From assembly GCA_026225945.1 (NCBI GenBank), contig JAMJFZ010001796.1, forward strand, positions 23,722,001 to 23,786,000: 64,000 nucleotides of DNA, written 5' to 3'. Below the pieces are notes generated by a model. The model did not search any database and had not been told where the DNA came from. It saw only the letters and a program-made list of their open reading frames with translations. Shown piece after piece: positions 37,438 to 49,057 of the stretch (position 1 is its first letter; every line of letters begins with the position of its first letter). The DNA is from Cricetomys ansorgei (Eukaryota > Chordata > Mammalia > Rodentia > Nesomyidae). The translations under genes and the position numbers were made by a program.

Positions 37438-40400
37438 CTGTATATGTTCCTGGAGGTCAGAGGAGGACATCTGCTATCCTGGTCTATCACTCTCTACCTT
37501 GCTCCCTTGAGACACTGTTACTGAACATGGGCTTGTTGTTTGGGGCTAGGCGGCCTGAGCAGACCCAGCAAGCCTTCTGTATCTGCCACCCACCCCAACC
37601 CCAGCACCGGAGTTATCGATGTATGTGACCACACCTGGATTTTTTTTTAAAATTTTGACTCAGGATCTCACTATGTAGTCCTGGCTAGTTTAGAACTCAG
37701 AGATGTGCCCGCCTCCCAAGCTCTGGGATTCAAGGCATGTACCACCACATAGGCTTTATACCTTGCTTTTTTACATGCGTTCCGGGGATCTAAACTCAGG
37801 TCTCCATGCTTGGAGAGCAAGCGCTCCTACCCGCTGAGCCTTCTCCCCAGCACTGGCTTTTCTGAGTAGACCTTCACGTTATCTACAAATCAGGATCATA
37901 GTGTTACTCACTTACTCAAATTCATACCTCATTGCATTGGCCAGTATTCCTAAATTAATATAGTGGAGACTATTGGAAAAAGAAAATGTCTACCTTAAGG
38001 AAACTCTCATATACCCTGCCAAAAAAGTCTTATCTTCCCCAAGTTGCATTTTTTTGGTCAGGGTATTTTATTACAGCAACAGATGGAATTAGGACATGTG
38101 AATTCTGGGGATCCAGATACCTCTTCCCCTAGGGTCCCCAGGCTGTTTTGAAACAATGAGTTGTTTTAAAGACAGAGATAACTCCTTTATGTCATTTCTG
38201 GGGTTGGGGCTCTTTTTTAAGTGGTGATATATTTTCGTAGGTCTCTTTCAGACAACTGTGGAGGGGCAGCTTCTTTTAGAATCAAAAGTTCATTCCTTCC
38301 AAAATTACCTTATCAAACAAACAAGCAAGAAACAACAGGGATGGAGTAAGAGATCCTTGAAACCAACAAGACCTGGTGGTACTGGCCCAGCTGGTAAACG
38401 GGCTGTGACTGATGATAGATGGGGGCTCCCTTCCAAGGGCCTTACCCTTGTGTCTTTGCTTCTTACAACTTTAGGTCAAGGAGTAACCACTTGGGTTCCT
38501 ACTACGGAGGAGGGTGCTCTGCCTGACTTTCCTCCACCTCACCTGTTGGCCACCTGGAGCTTCCTATTTTCTCTCTTCTAGCAGGGCCCAAGTAGACAAT
38601 GGATGGCCTCTGTTAACGCATCGATTTTAGCCCCATGGCTCCAGTGTTTGTGAGGCTTGGGGTAGTAAGTGTTAAACACTCTTGCTTCCTAGGGCTTATG
38701 TACATTTTCTCTTACTCTGTGTTTCAAAGCCAAAATGATTTGTGTCCCCTCTTTACTAGGGCGTGTGGATAGGGTCACTATGTAGCTCAGGTTGGCTTTG
38801 AACTCTCTATCCTCCTGCTTCGGCCTCCCAAGTGCTGGGATTATAGGTGTGTAGGGCCGTGCCAAGCTCCAGACGGTTTTCTGAATGCAGACTTCCCAAG
38901 GTGACTGTCTCCTATCCTGTCTTGCCCAGAAGTGTTCAATATTTAGCTAAGAAAAGTGAAAGACTGTTAGAAATGAGAAGTGACACATAGCAAGAGTCAC
39001 AATGGGGTGTAAAGCAGTTTCAGGAGCAGATCTCGGAGTAAGACAAACGCTGGTGTCTGGCCTCCAAGTTAGATTTCTCTGCCTCTCTGTGGGGCTCACT
39101 GTGGTGAAAAGTATTTCTGGACATGGTTGATATTGTCTGGCCAGGAATCATCAGACTTGACTAGTTTTCCTCCCCCCATGTGATTGTCCTCTCACCGTGA
39201 AACACAACTTCTCATGACATTTTATTTCAGGATTGTCCAGAGAAACCCCCACACCTCGCCCACCTCCCACCCTGGCAAAGGCAACATCCCACTCCTGCTC
39301 CTCCTTCAGGATCAGCTCAGGACAGGTCTCTGTCACTCAACACCAATGGAGGAAGTCGAGTGAGAATTCTGCTCTTAGACCTCCTTCCCTTGAGAACGGA
39401 AAATGTCCTTTGATAACAGATCTGGATCCCCAGTGATGATACTGGCAAATTTCTTGACAAATGGAGTCTTGCAGCAGAGAAGGGTCAAGCCTGAGGGCTG
39501 GTATTAGCACCCCCATATTGTTAACAAATCACTGAGATGAGCTGACAAGGACTGGTCAGACATATTGTCTCCGGAGAGCAATGAACATGCTGTGCATGGC
39601 CTGCAGAAGCACGTGTCTAACAGAATTAAACTGTGGGATCTTTGCTTTCAATATATCTATTTCTCCACAGACTTGAGGATCAAACCCAGGGCCTCTCAAA
39701 CACTGGGCAAGTGCTCCACCATGGAACCACACCCAGCCTGCTTTCAACATTTTTGTATGTGTGTAGAAGGGTGTTATACATCCATATGTGCATGTGTGTA
39801 TGCTATGTGCATGCACATGTGGACACACTTGTCATGCATATGCACACGAATTGGCCTGTGCACACATATGTATGTAGGCACATACTGCACGTAAGACCAG
39901 GGAGAGGAAGGGAAGAGGCCGGCCTCCCTGTGGAGGTTCCAGAACACTTAGAAATGTAATTTTGGACTGATATTTTCATAAGGGTGATGGTAATGATGCT
40001 GTATAGGTATTGACAGATCTCAGGCAGGGTCATCTTGAGATGTTCCTGTTGTGTTGGGTTCTGCTTTTGGCCTTAGTCACTTGAGGCTGTTTCTTTGTTT
40101 CAGTTTCTAGAACATCTAGAAAAGGCCAGGCCAGCTTTTTCTCCCCCACTTGATTAAAGTAAGGGGGCTTTCCCCTTTTGGAGCAGCTACGTCTTTGTCT
40201 CTCTGTCCTTTCTTTCTATCTATGAGTCCATGTGTGTTCCCTGGCTCCTTGGGGCTCTTCCATAAGAAGCTGCCCTCAGCCAGGGAGAGCTGTTCTTACC
40301 CTCCCTCCTTTGCTTATCTGTAGGAGGAAGTGTCAGGGCTCCTGAGAGATAAGCCTAGAGCAGGGCAGAGCTGGCTCTACAGTCCCAGGCCTCTGCACAG

Positions 40401-40809
40401 GGTTGAGGCTAGGAGCCATGGAGACGGATAAGGAGGTTGGGAGGTTTCTCTGTGTCTTAATGATATCTCTGAGAGGTGAGGTGACATGGGGACAGACGGT
40501 GGGGTGGTGTTATCACTTTAGGCTGTGGAGATAGGCTGGTGAGGTGGAACAGAAAGATGGCATGAAAGTCAGGAGAGAGAAACTTTCCCATGGGGGATGA
40601 AGCAACAAATTTGTGAAATCTTCCAAAAGCATTGCTCCAAATTTTCTTTAAGTAGATATGAATTCAGAGCCATAAAAATAAAGATTATAAAACTGGCTCC
40701 ATAAAATTGTAAAGTTACAGAGCTACAAAAGATAACCAGCAAACATTGTTGAAATAAATAATTTCAAAATGCACAGCAGCACGGATCAGAGTTTTGTAAA
40801 TAAGCACAA

Positions 40810-40861
<52 letters not shown>

Positions 40862-42537
40862 GCAAGGCAAAGATATGAAAAGGAATTCAAAGAAAAAGAA
40901 ACAGAAACAGCCAAGAACAAGAACAAGCCGAACCTTTCTTTCTCAGAGGGAGAGGCATATTAAAGCAAGCCGTCACTGTTCTTCCTCTCTCAGATTTGCA
41001 AAGATTAAGAAATCTGATAAGCCAGTCAGCAGGGTGTGGGGAAATAGACACTCTCATATCCGTTAAGAGGAAGCAGAAATGTCAGTCTCACTGGATGGTG
41101 GCTGGTAGTCTCTATCAAAATATAAAATGTCTGCAAGACATGGTGACTCACACCTGCAATCCCAGCACTTGGCTGAGGCTGAGGCAGGGGGATTATCACA
41201 AGTTTGAAACTGGCTGTGGCTACATGAATGTGTACATGCGTGCATGTGAGTAAAACACCTATGTCTTTTTGTCTAACCGACTCTGTCTAGTTATTTGTTC
41301 ATCCACAATAACTAGCAAGTGCTGACGTGTGTGGTGTCCACTGAGAGCCAGGCACTATTCCAAAGGCTTCCAATACACACATGCATTCAGTCTTCCCGGC
41401 AGCAAATAGATGTGGCACTGCTATTATCTTCATTTTACTGATGAGGAAACTGAAACAAGGAGTTCATTCATGTATGCACAGATGTAGGAGCAGAGCCCCA
41501 TTATTTATAAAGGCAAAACATTCAAAATAACCACCACCATTACCACCACCAGGCCCCGGTCAAGGAGATGACAGTGTATCTGTGTGACAGAATGCTGACA
41601 ATGTCAGTGAACCGTCTTTCTCAGTTGACGTGTCTTGGTTACTTCCCTAGTGCTGTGAAGAGACATCACCAACCAAGGCAACTTATAAAAGAACAAATTT
41701 ATTAGGGTTCTTGGTTCCAAAGAGTTAAGTCCGTGATCATCATGGCAGGGAGAATGGCAGCATGCGGGTAGCTGAGAACTTACATCCTGATCCTTTTGAA
41801 ACCTCAGTGTCCACCCTCCAGTGACACACCTCCTCCAACAAAGCCACACCTCCTAATCCTTCCTAAACAGTTCTACCAACTGGGGACCAAGTGTTCAAGC
41901 CTAGGAGGGACATTCTCATTCAAACCACCACAATATGGAAGACCTCAATGATATTTTATGAGGAAAGCAAACTTCAGAACAACATAAATCATACTGTGTA
42001 TTTTGGTGCCAAGTAGGGGGAATGAAGCCTCAGCAGAAGATAGGTACTTGGGAGCCTCACCTTGACCAATGTGTTCCCTCTGCAGTTGTATCTGAGATCC
42101 GGTCACCATGACACCATCTTGCTGAGCCTCTGGGAGCTTTAGTTCTTCAAACATATCTCTTGCTTTATTCTCTTGGCCAATACAGCAGCTAAGAGATTGA
42201 GGAAGCCCTCTAGATGATAGACACATTTAGATTAGACCCATGGCTATCAAGCAGAAACATAAATAGCATGTCCATGGCCACTCTTTGCATGCTGAGGGGG
42301 TGGGAGAACGGTGCTGCCTGCAGTGCTCTGAGACGTCAGGTTCAGCTCCACCTCAGAACACCATCATCCCTGATGTTTAGAGACTCCCCGAGCTATGTCA
42401 GAGAGCCTTGCTCTCTCTGGTACAAACTTTGTTTTCCTGCATGGTTTCTAAAGTTGTCTTTGGTCCATTTCAGGTTCCGGAATTGCGTTTACACTTACCG
42501 AATTCTGCCCAATGAGGACGATAAATTCACTGTTCAG
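28265..42537 (+). CDS. Inpp5d: Inpp5d (SHIP1), 5' part: exons at 28265-28407 and 42474-42537
   Basis: SHIP1 removes the 5-phosphate from PI(3,4,5)P3 at the inner face of the plasma membrane and restrains signalling in blood cells. Only residues 1-69 are in the window. They form the N-terminal SH2 domain that docks on phosphorylated ITIM/ITAM tails: Trp8 starts the fold (WNHGNITR), and GSFLVRAS holds the phosphotyrosine-binding Arg34. Exon 2 continues with NCVYTYRILPNEDDKFTVQ. The full protein is about 1,190 aa, so the phosphatase, C2 and NPXY parts lie beyond the right edge. The first ATG has a weak context (C at -3). Met4 has a strong one (G at -3 and +4), so start at Met4 is possible. Confidence 0.95.
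29385..29540. repeat. MIR fragment
   Basis: GTGCTAGGCATTTGTTGACT, TTCATCTTCAAGACAACCAT and TCTGCAGATGAGGAGCATGA follow the MIR core order, the last matching the usual ACAGATGAGGAAACTGAGG. Confidence 0.55.
29632..29858 (-). mobile_element. URR1-type hAT non-autonomous DNA transposon
   Basis: Perfect 11-bp terminal inverted repeats, CAGTGGTTCTC at 29632-29642 and GAGAACCACTG at 29848-29858. The flanking octamers AGCTAGGA and AGCTAGGG form an 8-bp target duplication with one mismatch, the hAT hallmark. The interior contains GGTCAAGACCCCTTTGGG and AATAATTTTATGATTGGGGG, as in rodent URR1 elements. It has no transposase and would have depended on an autonomous hAT. The copy is old but complete. 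Confidence 0.88.
32788..33315 (+). repeat. Old L1M fragment, left part
   Basis: Follows the 3' UTR order of old mammalian L1: CCTACTTTCTGTCTAAGGAT, ATATATGTGGAATTATATGA, ATCCATTGTATGGATATAAC, CTGCTGTGAACAGTCATGAA and GGGTCATATGGTCCCTTGAT. It continues at 33836-33965 after a block of SINEs. Confidence 0.8.
33316..33835 (-). repeat. SINE cluster inserted into the L1M
   Basis: In order: (TG)n at 33319-33346 with a B3/B2-like body to about 33470, a B1 at 33480-33558 (TTTTTCTGAGACAGAGG), (GTT)n/(GGT)n at 33559-33605 with a SINE body to about 33685, and a second B1 at 33690-33835. All are reverse oriented. The B1 copies read as CCACATCTGGCTGCC or AGCCACCAAATCCAG at their right ends. Confidence 0.65.
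33836..33965 (+). repeat. Old L1M fragment, right part
   Basis: CTTTAGTTTGTATCCCTAAT, CAGTTGGTCATTCGTACGCC and TTTGGAAAACTGTCTATACA continue the L1 order from the left part, showing that the SINEs between are younger. Confidence 0.75.
34709..34924 (+). repeat. B4-type composite SINE
   Basis: A tRNA/ID-like head (GGCTGGGGAGATGGCTCAGT ... GAGTTCAATCCCC) is joined to a B1-like right half (GCATGCTTGTAATCCCTGCG ... CAGTGAGAGACCCTAA) with an A-rich tail. Confidence 0.75.
34924..34975. repeat. (ATCT)n microsatellite
   Basis: About 12 tetranucleotide units grown from the tail of the B4 at its left. Confidence 0.93.
35262..35398 (+). repeat. B1 SINE, diverged
   Basis: Forward B1-like: GTGTGCTGGAACACACATGC, CTCAGAAAGCTGACGCAGGA, GGTGAGACCCGTTCTCAAC. 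Confidence 0.5.
36168..36252 (+). repeat. ID-type SINE
   Basis: tRNA-derived: GGGGCTGGAGATACAGCCCA (A box) and GTCCTGGGTTCAACCTCCAG (B box), about 60 bases apart. Confidence 0.7.
36880..37290 (+). repeat. Old L1M fragment
   Basis: TGTTTTGATATTTCCTTATC, TTGTGACTTTGATGGGGATG, GATATTCAGTCTTATTATGT and GACTGCTGTAAATGATATGT follow the end of old L1 ORF2. No open frame remains. Confidence 0.6.
37388..37433. repeat. (GT)n microsatellite
   Basis: About 22 GT units, followed by a SINE-like segment (GGAGGTCAGAGGAGGACATC). Confidence 0.93.
37642..37853 (-). repeat. B4-type composite SINE
   Basis: Reverse B1-like half (ACTCAGGATCTCACTATGTA to AGGCATGTACCACCACATAG), then the reverse tRNA-like head (GATCTAAACTCAGG ... 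CGCTGAGCCTTCTCCCCAGC). Confidence 0.75.
38757..38873 (-). repeat. B1 SINE
   Basis: Reverse B1: GGGTCACTATGTAGCTCAGG, CCTCCCAAGTGCTGGGATTA, TAGGTGTGTAGGGCCGTGCC. Confidence 0.85.
39668..39740 (-). repeat. ID-like SINE fragment
   Basis: GGATCAAACCCAGGGCCTCT, GGGCAAGTGCTCCACCATGG and AACCACACCCAGCC form a reverse tRNA-type SINE head. Confidence 0.5.
40312..40354. promoter_or_regulatory. Candidate intronic enhancer: GATA-ETS-GATA cluster
   Basis: TTATCT at 40314-40319 (GATA site on the minus strand), GAGGAAGT at 40325-40331 region (ETS/PU.1-type core) and AGATAA at 40347-40352 (GATA site on the plus strand) lie within 40 bp. The surrounding 200 bp shows no repeat that I recognise. It is 2.1 kb upstream of Inpp5d exon 2. 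The call is by motif only. Confidence 0.35.
40811..40859. repeat. (AC)n microsatellite
   Basis: About 24 uninterrupted AC units. Confidence 0.95.
41130..41225 (+). repeat. B1-like SINE fragment
   Basis: ACATGGTGACTCACACCTGC, AATCCCAGCACTTGGCTGAG and GAGGCAGGGGGATTATCACA mark the left part of a B1 or of a B4 right half. Confidence 0.75.
41325..41465 (+). repeat. MIR SINE
   Basis: CTGAGAGCCAGGCACTATTC, TTATCTTCATTTTACTGATG and AGGAAACTGAAACAAGGAG match the conserved MIR core closely. Confidence 0.7.
41630..41935 (-). repeat. Solo LTR-like repeat, copy 3
   Basis: Reverse complement of the 10714/22265 family: TGTCTTGGTTACTTCCCTAG at the left, AACAAATTTATTAGG (reverse AATAAA-type signal) inside, CCTCCTCCAACAAAGCCACA, and CATTCTCATTCAAACCACCA at the right. 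Confidence 0.6.
42474..42537 (+). CDS. Inpp5d: Inpp5d coding exon 2
   Basis: Acceptor TTTCAG at 42473. The first G completes Leu48. The exon then codes residues 49-69 and ends in FTVQ at a GTAAGT donor at 42538. It completes the middle strands of the SH2 sheet. Confidence 0.96.
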
Positions 42538-42967
42538 GTAAGTCCTGAACCAATTTGTGCCTGATCTGGGGCACAATGAAAAAGAGGAAAGAAAAGCAGG
42601 CAGCCAGAGAGTAGCCTCAATGTGAGGACCTGGAAGAGCTTAGTGTGGACTGAGTGAGTAACAGTGACTCTTTATAGATGAAGGTCGTAAGAAGACAGTT
42701 AGGCATGCCAGGGATCGCTGGTAGCCACGGCTAAGAAAAGGACATGATGGTGAAGGAAGCCAAGGCACTGGATCCATTAATTTCTTTGACACAGATGAGC
42801 AAGTATAAGTGGTCCAGGAAGCAGAGAGAGGTGAACTTGCAAGAAAATTGGAAGATTAGATGAGACAATGCCTTTAAACTTGCATATCTCCCTTCTGTCC
42901 AATGCCGATAGTTGTGGGGTCTGAATTCACTGTATAAAGACAAAAACACAAAGCCATAAAGCAACTC

Positions 42968-42970
42968 TAT

Positions 42971-43029
<59 letters not shown>

Positions 43030-43030
43030 T
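42968..43030. repeat. (TTTA)n microsatellite
   Basis: About 15 TTTA/ATTT units, fused to the tail of the reverse B3 element on its right. Confidence 0.95.
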
Positions 43031-43182
43031 GGGATATTCCATGGTGTACATGTAGAGGTCAGAGGACAACTTGCAGGAGTTAGTTCTCTCTTTCTGCCAT
43101 GTGCGTCTGGGGAATTGAACTCAGATCCTGAGGCTTGGCAGCAAGTGCCTTTACCCACTGAGCCATTTTGCCAGCCATGGCT
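43031..43182 (-). repeat. B3 SINE
   Basis: Reverse B3: AGAGGTCAGAGGACAACTTG, GGGGAATTGAACTCAGATCC, AGGCTTGGCAGCAAGTGCC, TTTACCCACTGAGCCATTTT. Confidence 0.85.
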
Positions 43183-44852
43183 GAACTTTAGAGGAAAAAA
43201 AATTAACAGTGCCATTGAAGTCTGGAAAGACCACCTTAGTACAGTTTGTGTGACAGATATAAGGGCTTTGTGTGACCACAGTGTGTGGCGGCTATGTGAT
43301 GTGGAAGGCGAAGAAAATTTGCTTCATTAAGAGTACAGGAGGGTGTGCAGAAAGGAGGAGGCAACAGTCTCAGTGTCCTTGGTAGAGGAGGGGACCGTGT
43401 CACTAGTTCACAGGGACCACAGTAAGAGCCACAACAGCATGTGGCTCGCATCTGTCTGAGCAGTGCAGTTAGAGAAGACAAGCATCTAGGGCACCGTGTC
43501 ACAAGAACAGCAAAGAACAAAGTCTACAGGGTTTAGTTGAAAAGAAAGCAGGCGTGGGAAGCGGGAGGAAAGGCACAGTGGTGACTGCAAGGCTTGAGGA
43601 GAAGAGGTAGACTCACAGCTGCCTTTGACAAAACGCATGGCACGGTGGTCAGGCTGGGCACAGTTCATGCTTCCTTCTCCCTCTCACGTGTGCATGGGCA
43701 CCAGGATAGAAGGAGGGCTGGCTGGAAGGTCTCAGTCTAGTCTTGGGGTACCTGTCTCAGCCCAGTCTTTGGTGGAAATCACCAGGATAGATGTGGGTAC
43801 AATTAGGCAAGCACTCTTTTCAAGGTTTTGGCAGATGTTCAGATGTTATCTGAACGCTCCCTTAGATGTGGACTCCACAGGCTGGCTCAGGGAAGGCGGC
43901 TTAGGCAAGCAGTGGGCCTCTGAGGTCTCTACGTTTTTCATCCAAATCTAGGACTGTGTGAACTTTGCCTGGTGGCATGGGGTCCTTCACAGGTGGCTTC
44001 CTGCTAGGAATCAACTCTCTTAAGTTAAAAGTGAGTCGGTATCTTTGATCTTTCTCCCCCTTTGTGGTTTCTTCTTTTCCTTCAAAGTGATGAAAACTTT
44101 AAGTATGACTGGAAAAGACGTGACTTTGTGGCTTCATGTCGAGGGTTTGTGCCCACAGCGTGTAAACCCGTAACTTTGCCCGTCTGGAGTCTGTGCCCAC
44201 GTTGTCTTCACACTCTTGCTGTGGTGGCTTCCTGTGATGCTGTAGATGACCACAGACCTTCAGTGGTCCTTAAGTAGGAGCTTCAGTGGGTTTATGGGGC
44301 TCACATCGACTGACTTGTGAGAGGACCACCATCCTTGATGGCCAGAAGGGCAATAGAGAAGCCTGGGGCTTGGGACCAGAGGCACTGGGGCCCTGGCTGG
44401 GTTCCATGTCAGTGAGTCAGCTCTTCTCTGTGGGTTTGCTCCTCCCCTGATGACATCAATGCCCGTCTCATCTCTCAGTCCCCAGAAGGAATCTGATTGG
44501 CTCGGCCACCAACAGCTTTCTTTGCCTAGACCACTCACAGGATACTACCGATCTCTGTGTTGCTTGGCTGTTAGGAAGCAGGTGCCTGCCCACCACTGAT
44601 AGATGGGGACAGAACATAGCCTCCTATGCTACTTTACCCAGGGCAGTGGACGGACAGTTTTCACAGAAGGGATATGGCCTTGCTGGATGTAATTGTTTTC
44701 AATCTTGTACTTGACCTGGGACCTTCTTGGTCACTAACACCAGCTACCTAGGGGACAGGAAGCAATGGACTGAGATGGTCTAGGGAAGTCCCTACCTGTA
44801 AGGATATCCTTTCCTATTAAAACAAAAAATAAAACATAACAAACATAAAAAG

Positions 44853-45055
44853 TGGCAGAGATGATGTTCAGTTGGTAGAGAGCCTCCCTAGCATGTGCAG
44901 CCCAAAGTTCGATTCCCTAGTACTGCGTATGCCTGGCATAGTAACATATACCTGTAATCATAGCACTTGGAGGGTAGGGGATGGAAAGTCAGAGTTATCC
45001 TCAGTCACACGGTAAATTTGAAGCCAACCCAGACTACATGAGACCCTGCCTTAAA
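44853..45055 (+). repeat. B4-type composite SINE
   Basis: tRNA-like head (GATGATGTTCAGTTGGTAGA ... AAAGTTCGATTCCCTAGTAC), then B1-like half (CCTGTAATCATAGCACTTGG ... CATGAGACCCTGCCTTAAAA) and a purine-rich tail. Confidence 0.75.
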
Positions 45056-45098
45056 AAAAGAAAAGAAGAAAAAAAAGGAAGGAAAAAGGAAGGGAGGA

Positions 45099-45101
45099 GA
45101 T

Positions 45102-45148
<47 letters not shown>

Positions 45149-45150
45149 GA
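45099..45150. repeat. (GATA)n microsatellite
   Basis: About 12 GATA units beyond the A/G-rich tail of the B4 element. Confidence 0.93.
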
Positions 45151-48100
45151 TAGATAGAGATGGAAGGGAAAGAAAAAAGGAAAAAAAGCTAAAATATATG
45201 ATAGCACAGGACTACTAAGCAAATCAAAGTTCACACCCAGTGAAGCCAAGCCAGAGCTGTCCTTCCGGAAGCGCCTGTACTGGTCGCTGCTTATTTTAAC
45301 TCCAGTTCCTCTTTTCATGTTGAAACAAAACCTTACACTCTTTCCTGAGCTTGGCCACAGTTTCTATATAACTCATTCCCTACACCTGAGTCCTTGTGGT
45401 GTTGCCAGAAGCAGGAGCCAGGCTGAGACATTGCACTGTGAAACACCAAGGGCCTTCACCAACACCACCACCACCCCCAGATCCTCTCATGGGAGACCCT
45501 TGTCAAAAATACACATTCCATCCTCGATCAGTCCGTACCTCATGGTCCAGAAGGTCCACAGTCGTGGGGAGCGGGACCCCAGGACTCAGGGACTCTGCTC
45601 TTACTCTATCATTTATAAACCTTTTATAAAGTCAGTGATGGGAAGCATGGTGGCAGAGCTTCACTGGATTCTCTTGTTTTACACGCAAACGCCGGGGATC
45701 TACAGAAACTAGGGTTCCAACCCTGACTCCAAGTTAAGCCTTCTTTCTCAGGGCTCAGAATGTGTTTCAGACATGAATGGGTGCTGAAACACTTGAGCGA
45801 GATGGGACCCAGTACTGTTCCACGGGTAGGTAGCAGGCAGTGGTCTCTCTGAGATGGGCCCTTCCTCACCTGCTCGGACCATATTTGGTCATAAATAGCA
45901 CTTGGCCATGTGTTCCATGCATTCAGGATTTTGCAGCCACATGACTTTGTTCAGGAACTTCTGGGAAACCAAACAGGAAAGTAGAATGTCACATTTTCCC
46001 CACTGTGGTCACAATTCTGTGAGTGGGTAGGGAGCGGTCTGCACGGAGGCCATGGCTCCCTTCACTGCCCCCATTCTTAGTAGGGAGACAGTCGTGTCCA
46101 GTTCTCGGTAAGGAGGGAGACAGCCAAATCTATTTCCTCAGTCTGCAAGGTGAGAAAAGAGCAGAAAAATGGAAGAAAATGACAAGGAGAGAAATGGAGA
46201 GGGAGAATATTATAAAGAGAAGAGACAAGGAAGACACAAGGAAGAGAATAAGAGAGAGAAAGAGAAAGACAACGTGAGAAGGAAAAGCCTAGAAAAAGGA
46301 AGGCTTTGGATGAGATGGGAACAGTTTCTACAAAGGAAAAGAGGTGGGTGTGGGACAAAACGCTGCAAACCTGATGGGTATGGATCTGTTCTATTAGGGT
46401 TGAGGGAACGTGTCTGTGGAGGCTGTCTACCCCAGGCTCTGCTCTGTGTGCCGTAAGCAAGGATCTGCAGCGATCCCAGAAGACTGTAAAGTAGTTTTGA
46501 AACAGGTCCTCAGACCCAGAGAATCTTCTGGATTAGAGTTCGTGTGGACATCCTCTGGGTACTGTGAGAGGCCAGAGAAAGGCAAGATGCTCATCCCATA
46601 AGGCCCTGGGTTGCCACACCCAGAGATGGGATTCTTGTGAATCCTGGGTCCTTCCTGAAACTACAAAGGAAGTGACTCTCCCCTCTGGGAAGCGGCACCC
46701 ATCTTGGGCTGCTGACTTCAGAATGAGCTGTTCACCTAAACTGCCTTCTGAAGTAGCTTTGCTCCCTGGGAAGCCAGGGAAGGCCTGAGGCAGAACAAGG
46801 AGTCTCAACAGATAACAGCACTGTGGCTGAGGGAGGCTGCAGGGCTCTGAGCAGCCTTTAGACATGGTACCCTTAGCCAGGTCCACCACTGAAGCGAATA
46901 GGGGCCTCTAGGCCTCACTTACTGCCTGGTGCTTCCTATGAACAGGAAGAAAATAGCCCCAGCTCATAACTCTATCACCCGGATATCTCTGAGAACTTCC
47001 TGTCTCCGCTGAGCTGGCAGTGTGTCAGGGATAACGGTTGTAAAAACTGGGGTACCGTGCGTTTTCATGCACGTTGAGAAAACGGGAGACTCTGAGATGA
47101 TCTTCCCCACAAACACTCTTTCAAAGAGATAAAACCTTAGTGACAGAGCCTGCCACAATCAGCGTAGGTCAGACTCAAGTTCCTGGTCCCTGGTGGTGTC
47201 TGTCACGTTGCTCTGCGCAGTGTGGCATCTGGAGAAGGGACAAAACCACATACTGAGAGCTGGCCTGTCACAAGTGTCCAGACGGGTGAACGTTTGAGCC
47301 GTTGTTATGAAGTTCAGGAAGCGGGTGGCAGCTGTTATTGTTCTGAGTGGTCACCGAGTGAAATGAAGATTCCGTCTGAGCCCCTGGGCAAAGGATCCGG
47401 CTCGAACACACACTTCCTGAAGTTGCACAAGGAAGGGCACAGAACAGGCTCAGGGCCTAGCATGGCCATGTGAGGACAACAGGGCCTCTTTGTGTCGTGG
47501 CAGCCATGTTCTGAGGTTCTGCATTTTAATTTTTTTTTTCCTGTCTGCTGCAAATATGGTCAGATCTATTTTCTAACCCTTGGGCTATCTCAAAACATCT
47601 TGCAGCTGGGTTCATATTTGAAAGGGAAATTCTTAGGACCAAGTTTTCCTTCAACACTCCCCAGAGGTGCAGTTCTGAGGCCTCTGAGAACACAGAGGGA
47701 CTGAGCCCCAAGCACCAACTGAAGGCCCAGGCTGTGCTCCGCCCATGCCATTTTCCTCCCGTGGCTAACGTGTGGATCACGTTGAGCTTGATCACTTTGC
47801 AAACTCGAGTCTTTCTTTGACTCAAAGGTTTGTCTTGTTTGACTTTTGTTGGTGGTGTTGTTCCAGCTCATCTGTTTTATTGTCTCAGATTCTGCTGAGA
47901 AGGCTAAGTCTCTCTCTCATTGGCTGGCTTTCTAGAGCACCCTTACTCTAAGGAATAAACCCAACTCACCTCCCCCTCCGGTGTGCCTGTGGGAAGTGTA
48001 ATTCATTCCCAAGTGTTTGGGGAAAGTATTCATTCTATCTGCCATCTCTACCTCTAATGACTATCCTTCTCTCCCCCATCGCTACACATCCCCAGCCATC

Positions 48101-49057
48101 TTGTTGCTATTTCTCCATAACCCAGAACCTTCTGGTCCGCTTTGATTTACTGGAAACACTGACCTTTCTTGTCCTGCACAGCACAGAGCTGACACTGAGT
48201 CTTGTAGCTGACGGGCTTAGACCAGGGAACCGCATGCAATGGCAGTCAATGAGATGTGATGCAGAGGGCTCCATGGGTAGACTATTAAAAGTCTTTCTTA
48301 GAAACAGGCACAAGACAAAACGGCTCCTTTCCTTCCAACGAGGACATAATAACTGGAGTTGCTGCTGCATTCTGCAGCCATGAGGAAAGATAACTGGAGA
48401 GTGAGGTGACTGTGCAGATAGATGGCAGAGCAGAAAGATAAAATGATCCCAGGTCCTGAATGGTGCCATTGGACTAGCTGCACAGAACTAACACGGAGAG
48501 AAGCTGGCTTGCCTAGGCTTCCTGTGAGTGAGATCATTCTTTTGTGTGTAAGTACTTACAGGAGTCTCTGTTACCTGCAGATAGAAATACCCTAGCATAT
48601 AAGGTTTGGTCCACTCTAGGGGAATCTCGAAACAGAAAGTATAAATCTTAAATTGAGCACCAAGTTTCACTGCACCAAAGGCCCACAGGCCATGATCAGA
48701 AACAAGCAGCCTCTAATACACCTCCCTTCTTAGTCCTGGCCAGCCCTGTGCTGCCAAGATCAGTGCTGTACCACCCAGGCATTCCTAATGATTTGTCTGT
48801 GGGCTCAATATCCTATTTCTCTAACTCAAATCAGAAAAAGTACAAAAAAAATCAATCACCATGTTAGCAACCTCTGCGCCCTGGGAAGACATCTCAATTT
48901 CTGGCTCTCTGTGAGATGATTTAGTTTCTCATCTCAGCTTTGCCCTTTGAGACCAGGTGCCACTCAGCATTGTATTGAACAGATGAGAGTCTTTCCTCCG
49001 GGGAAATACGGCCTCCTCCAGAAAAGCCCTGCTCGGTCACTCATGCACACTTGTGCT

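Larger units (their letters stand above)
28408..42473 (+). other. Inpp5d: Inpp5d intron 1 (14,066 bp)
   Basis: Bounded by GTGAGT and a pyrimidine tract ending TTTCAG. Its repeats are listed separately. Stretches where I see nothing definite are 28410-29380, 29860-32785, 33970-34705, 35400-36165, 36255-36875, 37860-38750, 38875-40305 and 41940-42470. Several open frames of 80-125 codons in these stretches (28590, 30565, 31360) have no recognisable domain and overlap other frames. Confidence 0.85.

Noticed and set aside
46023..46277. Charged Lys/Arg/Glu-rich open frame
   Set aside because: It lies in a purine-rich intron tract that gives such residues in any frame. No splice sites or homology are recognised.
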